A stretch of DNA of 8,845 nt, taken from contig CALHBZ010000175.1 of the NCBI GenBank assembly GCA_937930605.1, forward strand, positions 1 through 8,845, read 5' to 3'. The DNA comes from Streptococcus oralis (GTDB taxonomy: Bacteria; Bacillota; Bacilli; Lactobacillales; Streptococcaceae). Both the position numbers and the translations under genes were made by a program. The stretch's first letter is position 1. Each line of letters opens with the position of its first letter. Below the pieces are notes generated by a model. The model saw only the letters and a list, made by a program, of their open reading frames with translations. It had not been told where the DNA came from and did no database searches. Positions 1 to 7,353 of this stretch are shown piece by piece.

Positions 1-55
1 TTAGATAATTGATGCTGCCACAAGAGGAGCATTTGAGATTGATTTTTACTCGCAC
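1..55 (-). CDS. rpmG: 50S ribosomal protein L33, N-terminal part (runs off the left edge)
   Basis: Reading leftward from a GTG at 55-53 gives 18 residues, MRVKINLKCSSCGSINYL, which match the start of a streptococcal bacterial L33. L33 is a small protein of the large ribosomal subunit near the E site. The CxxC pair at residues 9 and 12 is half of the zinc-knuckle seen in zinc-binding L33 forms; the second half lies outside the window. An AAAGGA ribosome-binding site sits about 6 bases upstream, inside pmrA, and the first 10 bases of rpmG overlap the last codons and stop of pmrA. The gene therefore looks like the next member of the ybeY-to-pmrA operon and is probably translated by coupling to pmrA. 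Streptococci usually carry more than one L33 paralogue; which one this is cannot be decided from 18 residues. Confidence 0.85.
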   Translation of the reverse strand, partial: MRVKINLKCSSCGSINYL

Positions 56-1254
56 GAGATTTCCTTTACTTTTAATAATGATCTAAATTGCACCACGTTA
101 AATAGACAACTGAAAGCCACACAGGCTGCTGTAGCATAAAAAACAGAGTGGTAGCCGAATTGCCCTGCTACTGCTGAACCAGTCATGGGACCAACAACAC
201 CTCCAAGATAGAAAAAGACTTGATTAAATGCAAAAATCCTTGAAATGCCTACTTTGGGAGTCATCTTACTAAGTAATGCATTAACACCTGGTATCAGAGC
301 ACCCGTTCCCAAACCAAATAGAAAACGATAAAATCCTAACTCCAGAGGGCTAGTCGCATTGGCACAGAGGAGATAAATAAGAGCCGAATAAAACTGGGCA
401 ACAAGTAGCAGGCGATGATTTCCCACCTTATCTCCTAGTTTTCCCATCACTCCAGCACTCATCATGCTAGAAAATCCCATACTAGATACAATCAAGCCTG
501 ATACAAAGAGGAGATTTTCGGATTGCCCCAAATCCCGCACATAGAGAGCCAGAATTGGTCCAATTGATTGAGCTGAAAATTGAATGACAAAACTAGTCAA
601 AAATAGGTTTACTAAAAGCCTAGGATACTTGAAAGAAGAAAATAATTCTTTCGTTGGGATAGCTTTCTCCTTAGCTACTGGCTGAAAATCTTCCTTGATA
701 AAGAAAATAGTTAAGATTGCAGCTACAAATAAAAAAGCACCTATCAATAAAAAAACATTGCGGATACCAAAAATTTCAGCAATCAAGCCTCCCACAAAGG
801 GGCCCGTTAGGGTTCCAGCTACTACCCCAGTTGATAAAGTCCCCAAAGCATAGCCCGACTTATCCTTAGGAACTTGACTGGCTATTAAAGCCGTCGCATT
901 TGGTACGAAACCTGTAAATACACCATTTAATAATCTAAGAAAGATTAACCAATAGATATTTGGAACAAATGCCAAGCCTCCCATGGTGATGGTCATAGCA
1001 AGTCCAGCTCGAATCATCATGGGTTTTCGACCGTACTTGTCAGCAAGAATACCCCAGATCGGAGAAACGAAAGCTGCGGAAACAGCTGAAACTGAGATGG
1101 CTAATCCAGCATAGAAAGCAACTTGATTTCTTTCGATTCCCAACTGCTCCACAAAGATAGGCATAAAAGGGACGACTAAGGATATACTGGCCCCAGTTAG
1201 AAAACTCCCAAACCAGGCGACACGAAGATTATCTTTCCAACTAATCTCTTGCAC
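46..1254 (-). CDS. pmrA: PmrA-type multidrug efflux MFS transporter
   Basis: This is a 402-residue major facilitator superfamily protein of the 12-helix drug:H+ antiporter type, expected in the cytoplasmic membrane, where it exports fluoroquinolones and dyes in pneumococcus. Seen in the sequence: repeated hydrophobic segments along the whole length; the loop 2-3 signature GILADKYGRKP at residues 68-78; RLLNG at 107-111; and the antiporter motif C region GTLTGPFVGG near 147-156. I place the start at the GTG at 1254-1252, giving MQEISWKDN, because a perfect AAGGAGG lies 8 bases upstream and because pneumococcal PmrA begins in the same register. A TTG at 1272 would add six residues but would sit on top of that ribosome-binding site. 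The start overlaps the end of coaE by 14 bases, so translation is probably coupled. The length matches the roughly 400 residues of the family. Substrates here are inferred from homology only. Confidence 0.93.
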   Translation of the reverse strand: MQEISWKDNLRVAWFGSFLTGASISLVVPFMPIFVEQLGIERNQVAFYAGLAISVSAVSAAFVSPIWGILADKYGRKPMMIRAGLAMTITMGGLAFVPNIYWLIFLRLLNGVFTGFVPNATALIASQVPKDKSGYALGTLSTGVVAGTLTGPFVGGLIAEIFGIRNVFLLIGAFLFVAAILTIFFIKEDFQPVAKEKAIPTKELFSSFKYPRLLVNLFLTSFVIQFSAQSIGPILALYVRDLGQSENLLFVSGLIVSSMGFSSMMSAGVMGKLGDKVGNHRLLLVAQFYSALIYLLCANATSPLELGFYRFLFGLGTGALIPGVNALLSKMTPKVGISRIFAFNQVFFYLGGVVGPMTGSAVAGQFGYHSVFYATAACVAFSCLFNVVQFRSLLKVKEISCE

Positions 1255-1846
1255 AGCTATCGCCTCCTTCAAGTAACTTCACTACTTGACTCACAAGCTG
1301 ATCACGACTGCCATTATTATCTAGTATATGACTCGCCAATTTTTTCTTTTCTTCTAAAGACCACTGGATTGCCAGACGCGACTCGGCAACTTCCTTAGAA
1401 AGTTGATCCCGTTTCATGAAACGTTCTAATTGGACATCTCGATCCACATAGACCAGCCACGTTTCATCAAACCAGTTGGCATAGTCCTGTTCAAAAAGCA
1501 GGGGAATATCCATGAAAAAAATCGCTTCTGTCTGGGATAATCGATCTCGCAATGCTGCCAGTTCTTCACGAATAATCTCTCCTTGGGTTGACTTAGACCA
1601 TTCCCGCTCCTCAGTTTTTGAAAAGATGAGACTAGCTAGGAGAGGGCGATTGAGTTCTCCATTTTCTAAGAGAATTTCCTGTCCAAAGTGCTGAACTAAG
1701 ACCTGATACAGACGGCCTCCAGGTTTCTGTAGCTGGTGAACAACTGCGTCGGCATCCACCACTTGATAGCCTTGCTGTCTCAGAAAATTTGTCACAGTTG
1801 ATTTACCCGAAGCAATTCCTCCTGTGATTCCAATGATTTTTCCCAT
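1241..1846 (-). CDS. coaE: Dephospho-CoA kinase
   Basis: CoaE phosphorylates the 3'-hydroxyl of dephospho-CoA with ATP, the last step of coenzyme A synthesis in the cytoplasm. The 201-residue product has a P-loop GITGGIASGKS at residues 6-16, the DAD acid motif at 31-33 that contacts substrate and metal, and a lid-like basic stretch with RDQLSKE. The length equals the usual streptococcal length. The ATG at 1846-1844 is chosen because AAAGGAGG lies just upstream; an upstream in-frame start at 1873 would remove that site from the untranslated position and add nine residues not found in the family. The ATG shares one base with the mutM stop (TGATG), a classic stop-start coupling. Its own 3' end carries the ribosome-binding site and start of pmrA. 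The pairing of coaE after mutM is common in streptococci and lactococci. Confidence 0.96.
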   Translation of the reverse strand: MGKIIGITGGIASGKSTVTNFLRQQGYQVVDADAVVHQLQKPGGRLYQVLVQHFGQEILLENGELNRPLLASLIFSKTEEREWSKSTQGEIIREELAALRDRLSQTEAIFFMDIPLLFEQDYANWFDETWLVYVDRDVQLERFMKRDQLSKEVAESRLAIQWSLEEKKKLASHILDNNGSRDQLVSQVVKLLEGGDSCARD

Positions 1847-2670
1847 CAGTCCCTCCTTTGACACTGGGGACAAAAATGAGTTCCCCTTCCGCCAAGCTGG
1901 AATTTCTCAATGATGGTGCCACAGCATGAACATGCTTGACCAGCCTTATCATAGACCTGATGAAAATCCTGCATGGTTCCATCTTCGCCAAAGGCATTGG
2001 TATAGGTTCGAATGGTTGATCCGCCTTTTTCAACAGCCTGTCCCAAAACAGCAATGGTCTGGTCATGAATGGCTGTCGCTTCTGCTACTGTCAAAGTTTG
2101 GGAAGCTCTAGCTGGATGGACCTGAGCCCGCCAGAGGACCTCATCCACATAGATATTTCCCAGGCCAGCTACCAAGGTCTGATCTAAAAGATGGGATTTG
2201 ATAGGCTTTTTAGATTTGGCTAGGGCAGCTTGAAAGGACTGCAAATCAAAGTCTTGCTCTCTTGGTTCAGGCCCTAATTTTTTAGAAACAAAGTAGGCTT
2301 CCAATAGGTCGGGTGCCAGCAGTTCCATAGTGCCAAACTTACGTACATCCTCATAAACAAGTGTACCACCATCTTCAAACTGAATGAAAACATGGGCATG
2401 CTTGCGTTCAGGTACCTGGTCTGGATAGTAAAAATACTTGCCTTCCATTCGCAAATGAGAAATCAAGACCTTGTCAGTCAGGTAAAAAAGTAGATATTTT
2501 CCACGACGCCCCATGGACTCAACAATCTGACCAGGCACTCCCTTTTGAAACTCGTCCAAATCTGTCTTGATCATCTTAGAATAAGCAATCTCTATATTAG
2601 AAATCTTCTTTCCTAAAATCAATTTTTCTAAGCCACGACGAACCGTTTCAACCTCAGGTAATTCAGGCAT
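1846..2670 (-). CDS. mutM: Formamidopyrimidine-DNA glycosylase (Fpg/MutM)
   Basis: This bifunctional base-excision repair enzyme removes 8-oxoguanine and formamidopyrimidines and cleaves the abasic strand. The 274-residue product begins MPELPEVET: Pro2 becomes the N-terminal catalytic nucleophile after methionine removal, followed by Glu3. GRRGKYL around residues 54-60 contains the conserved Lys (57 in mature numbering). The C-terminal zinc finger has Cys247/Cys250 and Cys267/Cys270, with the DNA-contacting GGRGT stretch between them. The ATG at 2670-2668 is fixed by the obligatory MPELPE start and an AGGAGG 4 bases upstream; a longer reading frame to 2712 adds 14 residues that would abolish catalysis. 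It lies 48 bases after era and overlaps coaE by one base. A repair enzyme is expected to matter in catalase-negative streptococci that produce hydrogen peroxide; that link is inference. Confidence 0.97.
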   Translation of the reverse strand: MPELPEVETVRRGLEKLILGKKISNIEIAYSKMIKTDLDEFQKGVPGQIVESMGRRGKYLLFYLTDKVLISHLRMEGKYFYYPDQVPERKHAHVFIQFEDGGTLVYEDVRKFGTMELLAPDLLEAYFVSKKLGPEPREQDFDLQSFQAALAKSKKPIKSHLLDQTLVAGLGNIYVDEVLWRAQVHPARASQTLTVAEATAIHDQTIAVLGQAVEKGGSTIRTYTNAFGEDGTMQDFHQVYDKAGQACSCCGTIIEKFQLGGRGTHFCPQCQRRD

Positions 2671-2685
2671 AAGTCCTCCTTCTGT

Positions 2686-2712
2686 AAAAACAAGAAGCAG
2701 GCATGAGCCCAC
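2686..2712 (-). terminator. Possible weak attenuator hairpin between era and mutM
   Basis: On the minus strand the era-mutM gap contains GTGGGC, a TCAT loop and GCCTGC, a six-pair stem with two G-U pairs, followed by a T-rich run ending TTGTTTTT. This could reduce read-through from era into mutM, but the stem is short and the T-run is interrupted, so it may have no effect. Confidence 0.25.
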
Positions 2713-2718
2713 CTCTAC

Positions 2719-3618
2719 TTAGTATTCTTTTTCATTATAGCCAAAGTCAGCCAAATCTAGCTTTTTATCACGCCAGTTTTTCTTGACCTTGACCCAAGTT
2801 TCTAAGAAGACCTTGTCCCCTAGCATGAGTTCGATATCACGACGAGCCATAGTCCCAATTTTCTTGAGCATAGCGCCACCTTTACCGATGATGATACCCT
2901 TTTGGCTATCGCGCTCGACCATGATGGTAGCTCGGATATGAACCTTGTCTGTCTCTTCGTCACGTTTCATAGAGTCAACCACTACTGCGACTGAGTGAGG
3001 AATCTCTTCACGAGTTAGGTGCAAAACTTTCTCACGAATCATCTCTGAGACCAAGAAACGCTCTGGGTGATCTGTGATTTGATCAGCTGGGAAATACTGG
3101 AAACCTTCCTCCAGATTTTCACTAAGAATGTCGATTAGACGAGAAACATTATTTCCCTGAAGGGCTGAGATAGGCACAATCTCCTTAAAGTCCATCTGGT
3201 TACGGAAGTCATCTATCTGAGCCAGAAGTTGGTCTGGGTGGACCTTGTCAATCTTATTGACCACCAAAATCACTGGAACCTTGGCAGCTTTCAGGCGCTC
3301 GATGATCATGTCATCCCCCTTGCCACGTGGCTCATCAGCTGGCACCATGAAAAGAACAGTATCCACTTCACGAAGGGTGCTATAGGCAGATTCCACCATG
3401 AAATCTCCAAGAGCTGTCTTAGGCTTGTGAATCCCTGGCGTGTCGATAAAGACAATCTGCTCCTTATCCGTGGTGTAAATCCCCATGATTTTATTGCGCG
3501 TTGTTTGCGCCTTGTCACTCATGATAGCAATTTTTTGCCCCATAACGTGATTTAAAAAGGTTGACTTCCCAACATTGGGACGTCCTAAAATGGCTACAAA
3601 GCCTGATTTAAATGTCAT
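2719..3618 (-). CDS. era: GTPase Era
   Basis: Era is an essential GTPase that binds the 3' end of 16S rRNA and checks late 30S subunit assembly. The 299-residue protein shows the G1 loop GRPNVGKST at 12-20, switch region with QTTR at 38-41, G3 DTPG at 59-62, G4 NKID at 121-124 and G5 SAL at 151-153, then a C-terminal KH RNA-binding domain whose GIIIGKGG lies at 241-248. The length is the family norm. The ATG at 3618-3616 has AGAGGAAA a few bases upstream. It follows dgkA by 16 bases and precedes mutM by 48 bases. Its grouping with ybeY, another 16S maturation factor, is the widely conserved ybeY-dgkA-era cluster of Firmicutes, which supports a shared role in 16S 3'-end processing. Confidence 0.98.
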   Translation of the reverse strand: MTFKSGFVAILGRPNVGKSTFLNHVMGQKIAIMSDKAQTTRNKIMGIYTTDKEQIVFIDTPGIHKPKTALGDFMVESAYSTLREVDTVLFMVPADEPRGKGDDMIIERLKAAKVPVILVVNKIDKVHPDQLLAQIDDFRNQMDFKEIVPISALQGNNVSRLIDILSENLEEGFQYFPADQITDHPERFLVSEMIREKVLHLTREEIPHSVAVVVDSMKRDEETDKVHIRATIMVERDSQKGIIIGKGGAMLKKIGTMARRDIELMLGDKVFLETWVKVKKNWRDKKLDLADFGYNEKEY

Positions 3619-3634
3619 AATTTCCTCTTAATCT

Positions 3635-4030
3635 TTAAAATAGTAAATCCCAAATGCGTGGGAGAAAGATAAGTGCACCAATCACTGCGGCAAGAAGGGA
3701 AACCACAAGCACAGCACCAGCTGCCATGTCCTTGGCTTTTTTTGCCAACATAGAAAAGTGATAGTGACTGGCTAGATCCACCACATTTTCAATGGCAGAG
3801 TTAATAATTTCAAAGGCTACTACCAAGAAAATGCTCATCAGGAGAAAGAGCCATTCAATCCGTGACACCTGAAAAACAAAACCTGCAAGGATAACCACTA
3901 GAGCCGTCACTGCATGTTTTCGCATATTGCGTTCTTCCTTGATGGCAGTCAGAATCCCTGTAACGGCAAATTCTAAACTGGATACCAGGTCACGATTTTT
4001 CCATTTTCGTTTATTGTCTTGTGAGTCCAT
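3635..4030 (-). CDS. dgkA: DgkA-family lipid kinase (undecaprenol / diacylglycerol kinase)
   Basis: This is a 131-residue small integral-membrane kinase of the DgkA family. In Gram-positive bacteria, including S. mutans, the family mainly phosphorylates undecaprenol, which feeds the lipid carrier pool for cell-wall synthesis. There are three hydrophobic segments (about residues 41-57, 60-80 and 104-125). The family signature is [13 protein letters not shown], with Glu74, Asn77 and Glu81, followed by KKAKDMAAG at 97-105, which contributes to the nucleotide site. The ATG at 4030-4028 lies 20 bases inside the end of ybeY and has only a poor ribosome-binding site, so translation is probably coupled to ybeY. 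The true substrate (undecaprenol versus diacylglycerol) is inferred from relatives and is not readable from the sequence. Confidence 0.93.
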   Translation of the reverse strand: MDSQDNKRKWKNRDLVSSLEFAVTGILTAIKEERNMRKHAVTALVVILAGFVFQVSRIEWLFLLMSIFLVVAFEIINSAIENVVDLASHYHFSMLAKKAKDMAAGAVLVVSLLAAVIGALIFLPRIWDLLF

Positions 4031-4508
4031 AGGCTGTCAAAATTTCTTCTTGTAAACTGAACATCTCCGCTTCTTCTTCCGGAGTGTAGTGATCGTAGCC
4101 GTTGATATGTAAAAAGCCGTGTACTGCCAAGAAGCCCATCTCACGCTCAAAGCTGTGACCGTATTCCTCAGCCTGCTCATGCGCTTTATCGATAGAGATG
4201 AAAAGTTCCCCAATATAGGCATCGAACTCAGACATCATTTCTGCTAATTCAGGGTTTTCAAGCAGATCTTCCTCATCAAAAGAAATGTCCAATTCCGGTT
4301 TATATTCAAGGCTGATGACATCTGTCGGGCGATCTGTATCACGATACTCGAGGTTGAGTTCGTGACTACGCTCATTGGTCACAAAAGTAACTGCCATCTC
4401 CTTGTCTTCTTTTCCTATTTTTTGGGCAGCAAATTCCAAAATCTCTTGGGTTTGTTGCAAGATTTCTTGTGAAACTTGACCAGTTTCATCTACCATTTCA
4501 ATATACAT
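4011..4508 (-). CDS. ybeY: Endoribonuclease YbeY (16S rRNA maturation)
   Basis: YbeY is a zinc-dependent single-strand endoribonuclease involved in 16S rRNA 3'-end maturation and late 70S quality control. The 165-residue protein carries the diagnostic [11 protein letters not shown] at 130-140, with metal ligands His130, His134 and His140, plus the core strand IGELFISI at 99-106 and the [10 protein letters not shown] segment at 57-66. The length is typical of streptococci, with an acidic insertion around 74-95. The ATG at 4508-4506 is the only reasonable start; its ribosome-binding site (GAGAAG) is weaker than those of the downstream genes. It is the first gene of the seven-gene minus-strand operon, with an extended -10 promoter 30 bases upstream. 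Confidence 0.96.
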   Translation of the reverse strand: MYIEMVDETGQVSQEILQQTQEILEFAAQKIGKEDKEMAVTFVTNERSHELNLEYRDTDRPTDVISLEYKPELDISFDEEDLLENPELAEMMSEFDAYIGELFISIDKAHEQAEEYGHSFEREMGFLAVHGFLHINGYDHYTPEEEAEMFSLQEEILTAYGLTRQ

Positions 4509-4537
4509 GTACTTCTCGATTCTCTTTACTTGGCTTT

Positions 4538-4546
4538 ATTATACCA
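4538..4546 (-). promoter_or_regulatory. Extended -10 promoter of the ybeY operon
   Basis: On the minus strand TGGTATAAT (TG, one base, perfect TATAAT at 4543-4538) lies about 30 bases upstream of the ybeY ATG, predicting a start near 4531. No good -35 hexamer is found 16-18 bases upstream, as is common for extended -10 promoters in streptococci. Confidence 0.75.
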
Positions 4547-4573
4547 TATTTCCATGATTTTATTCTACCTTTT

Positions 4574-4582
4574 TGATATAAT
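4574..4582 (+). promoter_or_regulatory. Extended -10 promoter of pavA
   Basis: TGATATAAT (TG at 4574-4575, perfect TATAAT at 4577-4582) predicts a start near 4589 and a leader of about 24 bases carrying the AAGGAG at 4601-4606. No convincing -35 is visible around 4554-4559. Confidence 0.78.
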
Positions 4583-4612
4583 ACTATGGAATACAATCAC
4601 AAGGAGAGAACG

Positions 4613-6268
4613 ATGTCATTTGACGGATTTTTTTTACACCACATGATTGAGGAATTGCGAAGAGAGTTAGTCAATGGTCGCATTCAGAAAATCAATCAAC
4701 CTTTTGAACAAGAGTTGGTCTTGCAAATCCGCAGCAATCGCCAAAGCCATCGCCTGCTCCTCTCTGCTCATCCCGTTTTTGGACGCATTCAGCTGACCCA
4801 AACGACTTTTGAAAATCCAGCCCAACCTTCTACCTTTATCATGGTGTTGAGGAAGTATTTACAAGGTGCCGTGATTGAGTCCATCGAGCAAATCGAAAAT
4901 GACCGCATTGTGGAGATCACGGTTTCCAATAAAAACGAGATTGGAGATCATATCCAGGCGACTCTGATTATCGAGATCATGGGCAAACACAGCAATATTC
5001 TCCTGGTGGATAAAAGTAGCCATAAAATCCTCGAAGTCATCAAACATGTCGGCTTTTCACAAAATAGCTACCGCACCTTGCTCCCCGGATCGACCTATAT
5101 CGCTCCACCAAGTACTGAGTCTCTCAATCCTTTTACAGTCAAGGATGAGAAACTCTTTGAAATCTTGCAAACCCAAGAACTAACTGCAAAAAATCTTCAA
5201 AGTATCTTTCAAGGGCTAGGACGCGATACGGCAAATGAATTGGAAAGTCTGTTGGTTAGTGATAAACTATCCACTTTCCGTAACTTTTTCAGTCAAGAAA
5301 CCAAGCCATGCTTAACAGAGACTTCCTTCAGTCCAGTTCCTTTTGCCAATCGTATAGGAGAGCCTTTTGCCAGTCTTTCGGATCTCTTAGATACCTATTA
5401 TAAGGATAAAGCCGAGCGCGACCGCGTCAAACAGCAAGCTAGCGAACTCATTCGCCGTGTTGAAAATGAACTTCAGAAAAATCGCCATAAACTCAAAAAG
5501 CAAGAAAAAGAATTGCTGGCGACAGACAATGCTGAGGAGTTTCGCCAAAAAGGAGAATTGTTGACAACCTTCCTTCATCAAGTACCTAATGACCAAGATC
5601 AGGTTACCTTGGACAACTACTACACCAATCAGCCTATCACCATCACACTTGATAAGGCTTTGACTCCCAGCCAGAATGCCCAGCGCTACTTTAAACGCTA
5701 TCAGAAACTCAAAGAAGCTGTCAAATACCTTACTGAGCTAATTGAGGAAACCAAGGCAACCATTCTCTATCTTGAAAGCGTCGAAACGGTTCTCAACCAA
5801 GCTGGACTGGAGGAAATCGCTGAAATCCGTGAAGAATTAATCCAAACAGGCTTTATCCGTAGAAGACAGCGGGAGAAAATCCAGAAACGCAAAAAACCAG
5901 AACAGTATCTGGCGAGCGATTGCAAGACCATCATCTATGTCGGACGAAACAACCTGCAAAATGAGGAATTGACCTTTAAAATGGCCCGCAAGGAGGAACT
6001 TTGGTTCCATGCCAAGGACATTCCTGGAAGCCACGTCGTCATCTCAGGAAATCTTGACCCTTCTGATGAAGTTAAGACAGATGCGGCCGAACTAGCTGCC
6101 TACTTCTCCAAGGGACGTCTGTCAAATCTGGTGCAGGTTGACATGATAGAAGTCAAAAAACTCAACAAACCAACAGGTGGCAAACCCGGCTTTGTGACCT
6201 ATACTGGACAAAAGACCCTCCGTGTTACACCAGACCCAGAAAAAATCGCATCCATGAAAAAATCCTGA
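4613..6268 (+). CDS. pavA: PavA: NFACT-family (RqcH/FbpA) ribosome quality-control and fibronectin-binding protein
   Basis: The 551-residue protein is the streptococcal PavA/FbpA, homologue of B. subtilis RqcH and eukaryotic Rqc2. In that family it binds obstructed 50S subunits and recruits tRNA-Ala to add C-terminal alanine tails that mark stalled peptides for degradation; in pneumococcus PavA is also a surface-exposed fibronectin-binding adhesin without a signal peptide, and none is seen here. Order: NFACT-N domain from residue 1, containing Asn96-Asp97-Arg98, the position of the D97/R98 pair needed by RqcH; a long charged coiled-coil middle, roughly 265-400; and a C-terminal NFACT-R domain from about 435, with FHAKDIPGSHVV near 465-476. 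The ATG at 4613 follows AAGGAG with 6 bases spacing. An ATG at 4586 is rejected because it lies before the predicted transcript start. Length equals that recalled for pneumococcal PavA. Confidence 0.96.
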   Translation: MSFDGFFLHHMIEELRRELVNGRIQKINQPFEQELVLQIRSNRQSHRLLLSAHPVFGRIQLTQTTFENPAQPSTFIMVLRKYLQGAVIESIEQIENDRIVEITVSNKNEIGDHIQATLIIEIMGKHSNILLVDKSSHKILEVIKHVGFSQNSYRTLLPGSTYIAPPSTESLNPFTVKDEKLFEILQTQELTAKNLQSIFQGLGRDTANELESLLVSDKLSTFRNFFSQETKPCLTETSFSPVPFANRIGEPFASLSDLLDTYYKDKAERDRVKQQASELIRRVENELQKNRHKLKKQEKELLATDNAEEFRQKGELLTTFLHQVPNDQDQVTLDNYYTNQPITITLDKALTPSQNAQRYFKRYQKLKEAVKYLTELIEETKATILYLESVETVLNQAGLEEIAEIREELIQTGFIRRRQREKIQKRKKPEQYLASDCKTIIYVGRNNLQNEELTFKMARKEELWFHAKDIPGSHVVISGNLDPSDEVKTDAAELAAYFSKGRLSNLVQVDMIEVKKLNKPTGGKPGFVTYTGQKTLRVTPDPEKIASMKKS

Positions 6269-6294
6269 TTTCAAATGAAATCAGGATTTTCTAT
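6259..6294. terminator. Bidirectional intrinsic terminator overlapping the pavA stop
   Basis: A perfect 14-pair inverted repeat has arms 6259-6272 and 6277-6290 with an AAAT loop; the pavA stop TGA (6266-6268) lies in the left arm. On the plus strand the stem ends in TTTTCT; on the minus strand it ends in TTTTTT. It can therefore end pavA transcripts and also leftward transcripts arriving from the sirtuin gene. Confidence 0.9.
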
Positions 6295-6300
6295 TACAAA

Positions 6301-6373
6301 TTTACTCTGTAATCAAGGTTTCCAAACCAACCTTCATCATATTTATGAAGGTGTTTTGATTTTCTCAGCCAGT
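6301..6373 (-). pseudogene. Degenerate duplicate of the deoD 3' end
   Basis: Positions 6301-6360 match 7353-7412, the last 20 codons of deoD, at 51 of 60 bases without gaps, and the similarity continues more weakly to about 6373. The copy keeps the TAA stop and the codons for [11 protein letters not shown], but a one-base deletion upstream of the ATGATG and an in-frame TAA show it is not coding. No upstream part of deoD is recognisable beyond it. It is in the same orientation as intact deoD, so the sirtuin gene lies between two direct copies. I read it as a scar of insertion or recombination rather than a functional element. Confidence 0.85.
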
Positions 6374-6468
6374 TTTTAATAACTCTCAAAGAGCGATATA
6401 GTGGTCAGTAAATGAGATAGTTTTCTCTTTCAAGTAACAAGATTTTGTTGCTATCTTCTAAAATCCTT
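6374..6468. other. Gene-free spacer downstream of the sirtuin gene
   Basis: AT-rich spacer with no reading frame. It holds one small imperfect hairpin around 6433-6452 (AGTAACAA / TTGTTGCT, one G-U pair) without a T-run on either strand, and a six-base inverted repeat CTATCT/AGATAG spanning it. I see no other signal here. Confidence 0.5.
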
Positions 6469-7200
6469 CTATTGTCTCAATTTCGAAAAGACTTCCCCAA
6501 TCTTGCCTTCAATGACCAATGTAGCTTGGCTGTCTTGTGGAATACTGGTTTTATTGATAAGGACCAGATTTGTCCCAGAAAAATAGTTTACTAGGCTAGC
6601 TGCAGGATAAACAACCAAGGAAGTCCCACCAATAATCAGCAAGTCTGCTTGCCGAATAGCTTGTGCAGCTTGGCTAAAGACATCCATATCAAGTGATTCT
6701 TCATACAAAGTCACGTCAGGCTTGACCACCTTACCACAGTCTAAGCAGTGGGGAACAGGTCCCTCGAGGGCCAGAAAGGCAGTTAAGTCATAGAAACGAT
6801 GACAACCTAGGCAGTAATTTCGGTCCGCACTCCCATGCAATTTAAAGACCTTCTGGGAGCCAGCCATTTCATGAAGACTATCGATGTTTTGTGTCACAAC
6901 AGCCTTTAGCTTACCTGTCTTTTCCAAAGCAGCTAGATAAGTATGAGCAGCATTAGGCTTGGCTTCTGGATAAATCAGGTATTTCTTATAAAAGTCAAAA
7001 AAATCTTCTGGATAGCGCTCAAACATGGTCCGAGAAACGAGTTGCTCTGCCGTAAAATGACGGCCTAACTGATAACTATAGACACCATCTGAACTACGAA
7101 AATCTGGGATATTGGACTCGGTTGACACTCCTGCTCCTCCGAAGAAAACAATCCGTTGGCTTTGATCTATCAAGTCTTGTAATTGTTCAATTTTATCCAT
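6469..7200 (-). CDS. cobB: NAD-dependent protein deacylase, SIR2 family (sirtuin)
   Basis: Sirtuins remove acyl groups from protein lysines using NAD, releasing nicotinamide and O-acyl-ADP-ribose, in the cytoplasm. The 243-residue protein has the NAD-binding GGAGVSTES at 21-29, PDFRS at 32-36, TQNID at 103-107, the catalytic His122 in KLHGS, a zinc ribbon with Cys130/Cys133 and Cys152/Cys155, and GTSLVVYPA at 192-200. All key residues are present and the length fits a single-domain bacterial sirtuin. The ATG at 7200-7198 is preferred: AAGGAG is 7 bases upstream of it but only 4 bases from the adjacent GTG at 7203. It lies 153 bases downstream of deoD on the same strand, but an intrinsic terminator separates them, so it may depend on read-through or on a promoter of its own. 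The symbol follows common annotation; substrate preference (acetyl, succinyl, lipoyl) cannot be read here. Confidence 0.94.
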   Translation of the reverse strand: MDKIEQLQDLIDQSQRIVFFGGAGVSTESNIPDFRSSDGVYSYQLGRHFTAEQLVSRTMFERYPEDFFDFYKKYLIYPEAKPNAAHTYLAALEKTGKLKAVVTQNIDSLHEMAGSQKVFKLHGSADRNYCLGCHRFYDLTAFLALEGPVPHCLDCGKVVKPDVTLYEESLDMDVFSQAAQAIRQADLLIIGGTSLVVYPAASLVNYFSGTNLVLINKTSIPQDSQATLVIEGKIGEVFSKLRQ

Positions 7201-7225
7201 CACATTTCTCCTTAAGCTGGGTTCT

Positions 7226-7269
7226 AAAAAAGTTGAAAACCAATAGCTCCAGCAATCTGATTTTCAACT
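7226..7269 (-). terminator. Intrinsic terminator between deoD and the sirtuin gene
   Basis: On the minus strand AGTTGAAAATC (7269-7259) pairs with GGTTTTCAACT (7241-7231), allowing one wobble, with a smaller inner GC-TGGA-GC hairpin, and is followed by six T residues (7231-7226). It stands 85 bases after the deoD stop and ends only 12 bases before the AAGGAG of the sirtuin gene, an unusually close position that could also act as an attenuator in that gene's leader. Confidence 0.8.
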
Positions 7270-7292
7270 CTTTCTTTATTATTACTGATATA

Positions 7293-7341
7293 TTTGAGAT
7301 TAAAGCATTTGAATCAATCTTAGAAATAACCTTATCTCAAA
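7293..7341. repeat. Eight-base inverted repeat in the deoD-sirtuin spacer
   Basis: TTTGAGAT (7293-7300) and ATCTCAAA (7334-7341) are perfect inverted copies separated by 33 bases. In the minus-strand RNA they would close a stem just after the deoD stop and upstream of the terminator hairpin. Role unknown. Confidence 0.5.
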
Positions 7342-7353
7342 GTAATACGATGT

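Noticed and set aside
1252..1272. TTG start for pmrA at 1272
   Set aside because: It lies upstream of and on the strong AAGGAGG that serves the GTG at 1254; the GTG start agrees with pneumococcal PmrA.
1846..2712. Longer N-termini for mutM (2712) and coaE (1873)
   Set aside because: MutM needs MPELPE at its N-terminus for catalysis, and both genes have strong ribosome-binding sites placed for the internal ATG.
4586..4612. ATG at 4586 as the pavA start
   Set aside because: It falls only four bases after the TATAAT box, before the predicted transcript start, and has no ribosome-binding site; the ATG at 4613 does.
6433..6452. Hairpin downstream of the sirtuin gene as its terminator
   Set aside because: The stem is imperfect and no T-run follows on the minus strand; the perfect hairpin at 6259-6294 is the better terminator.
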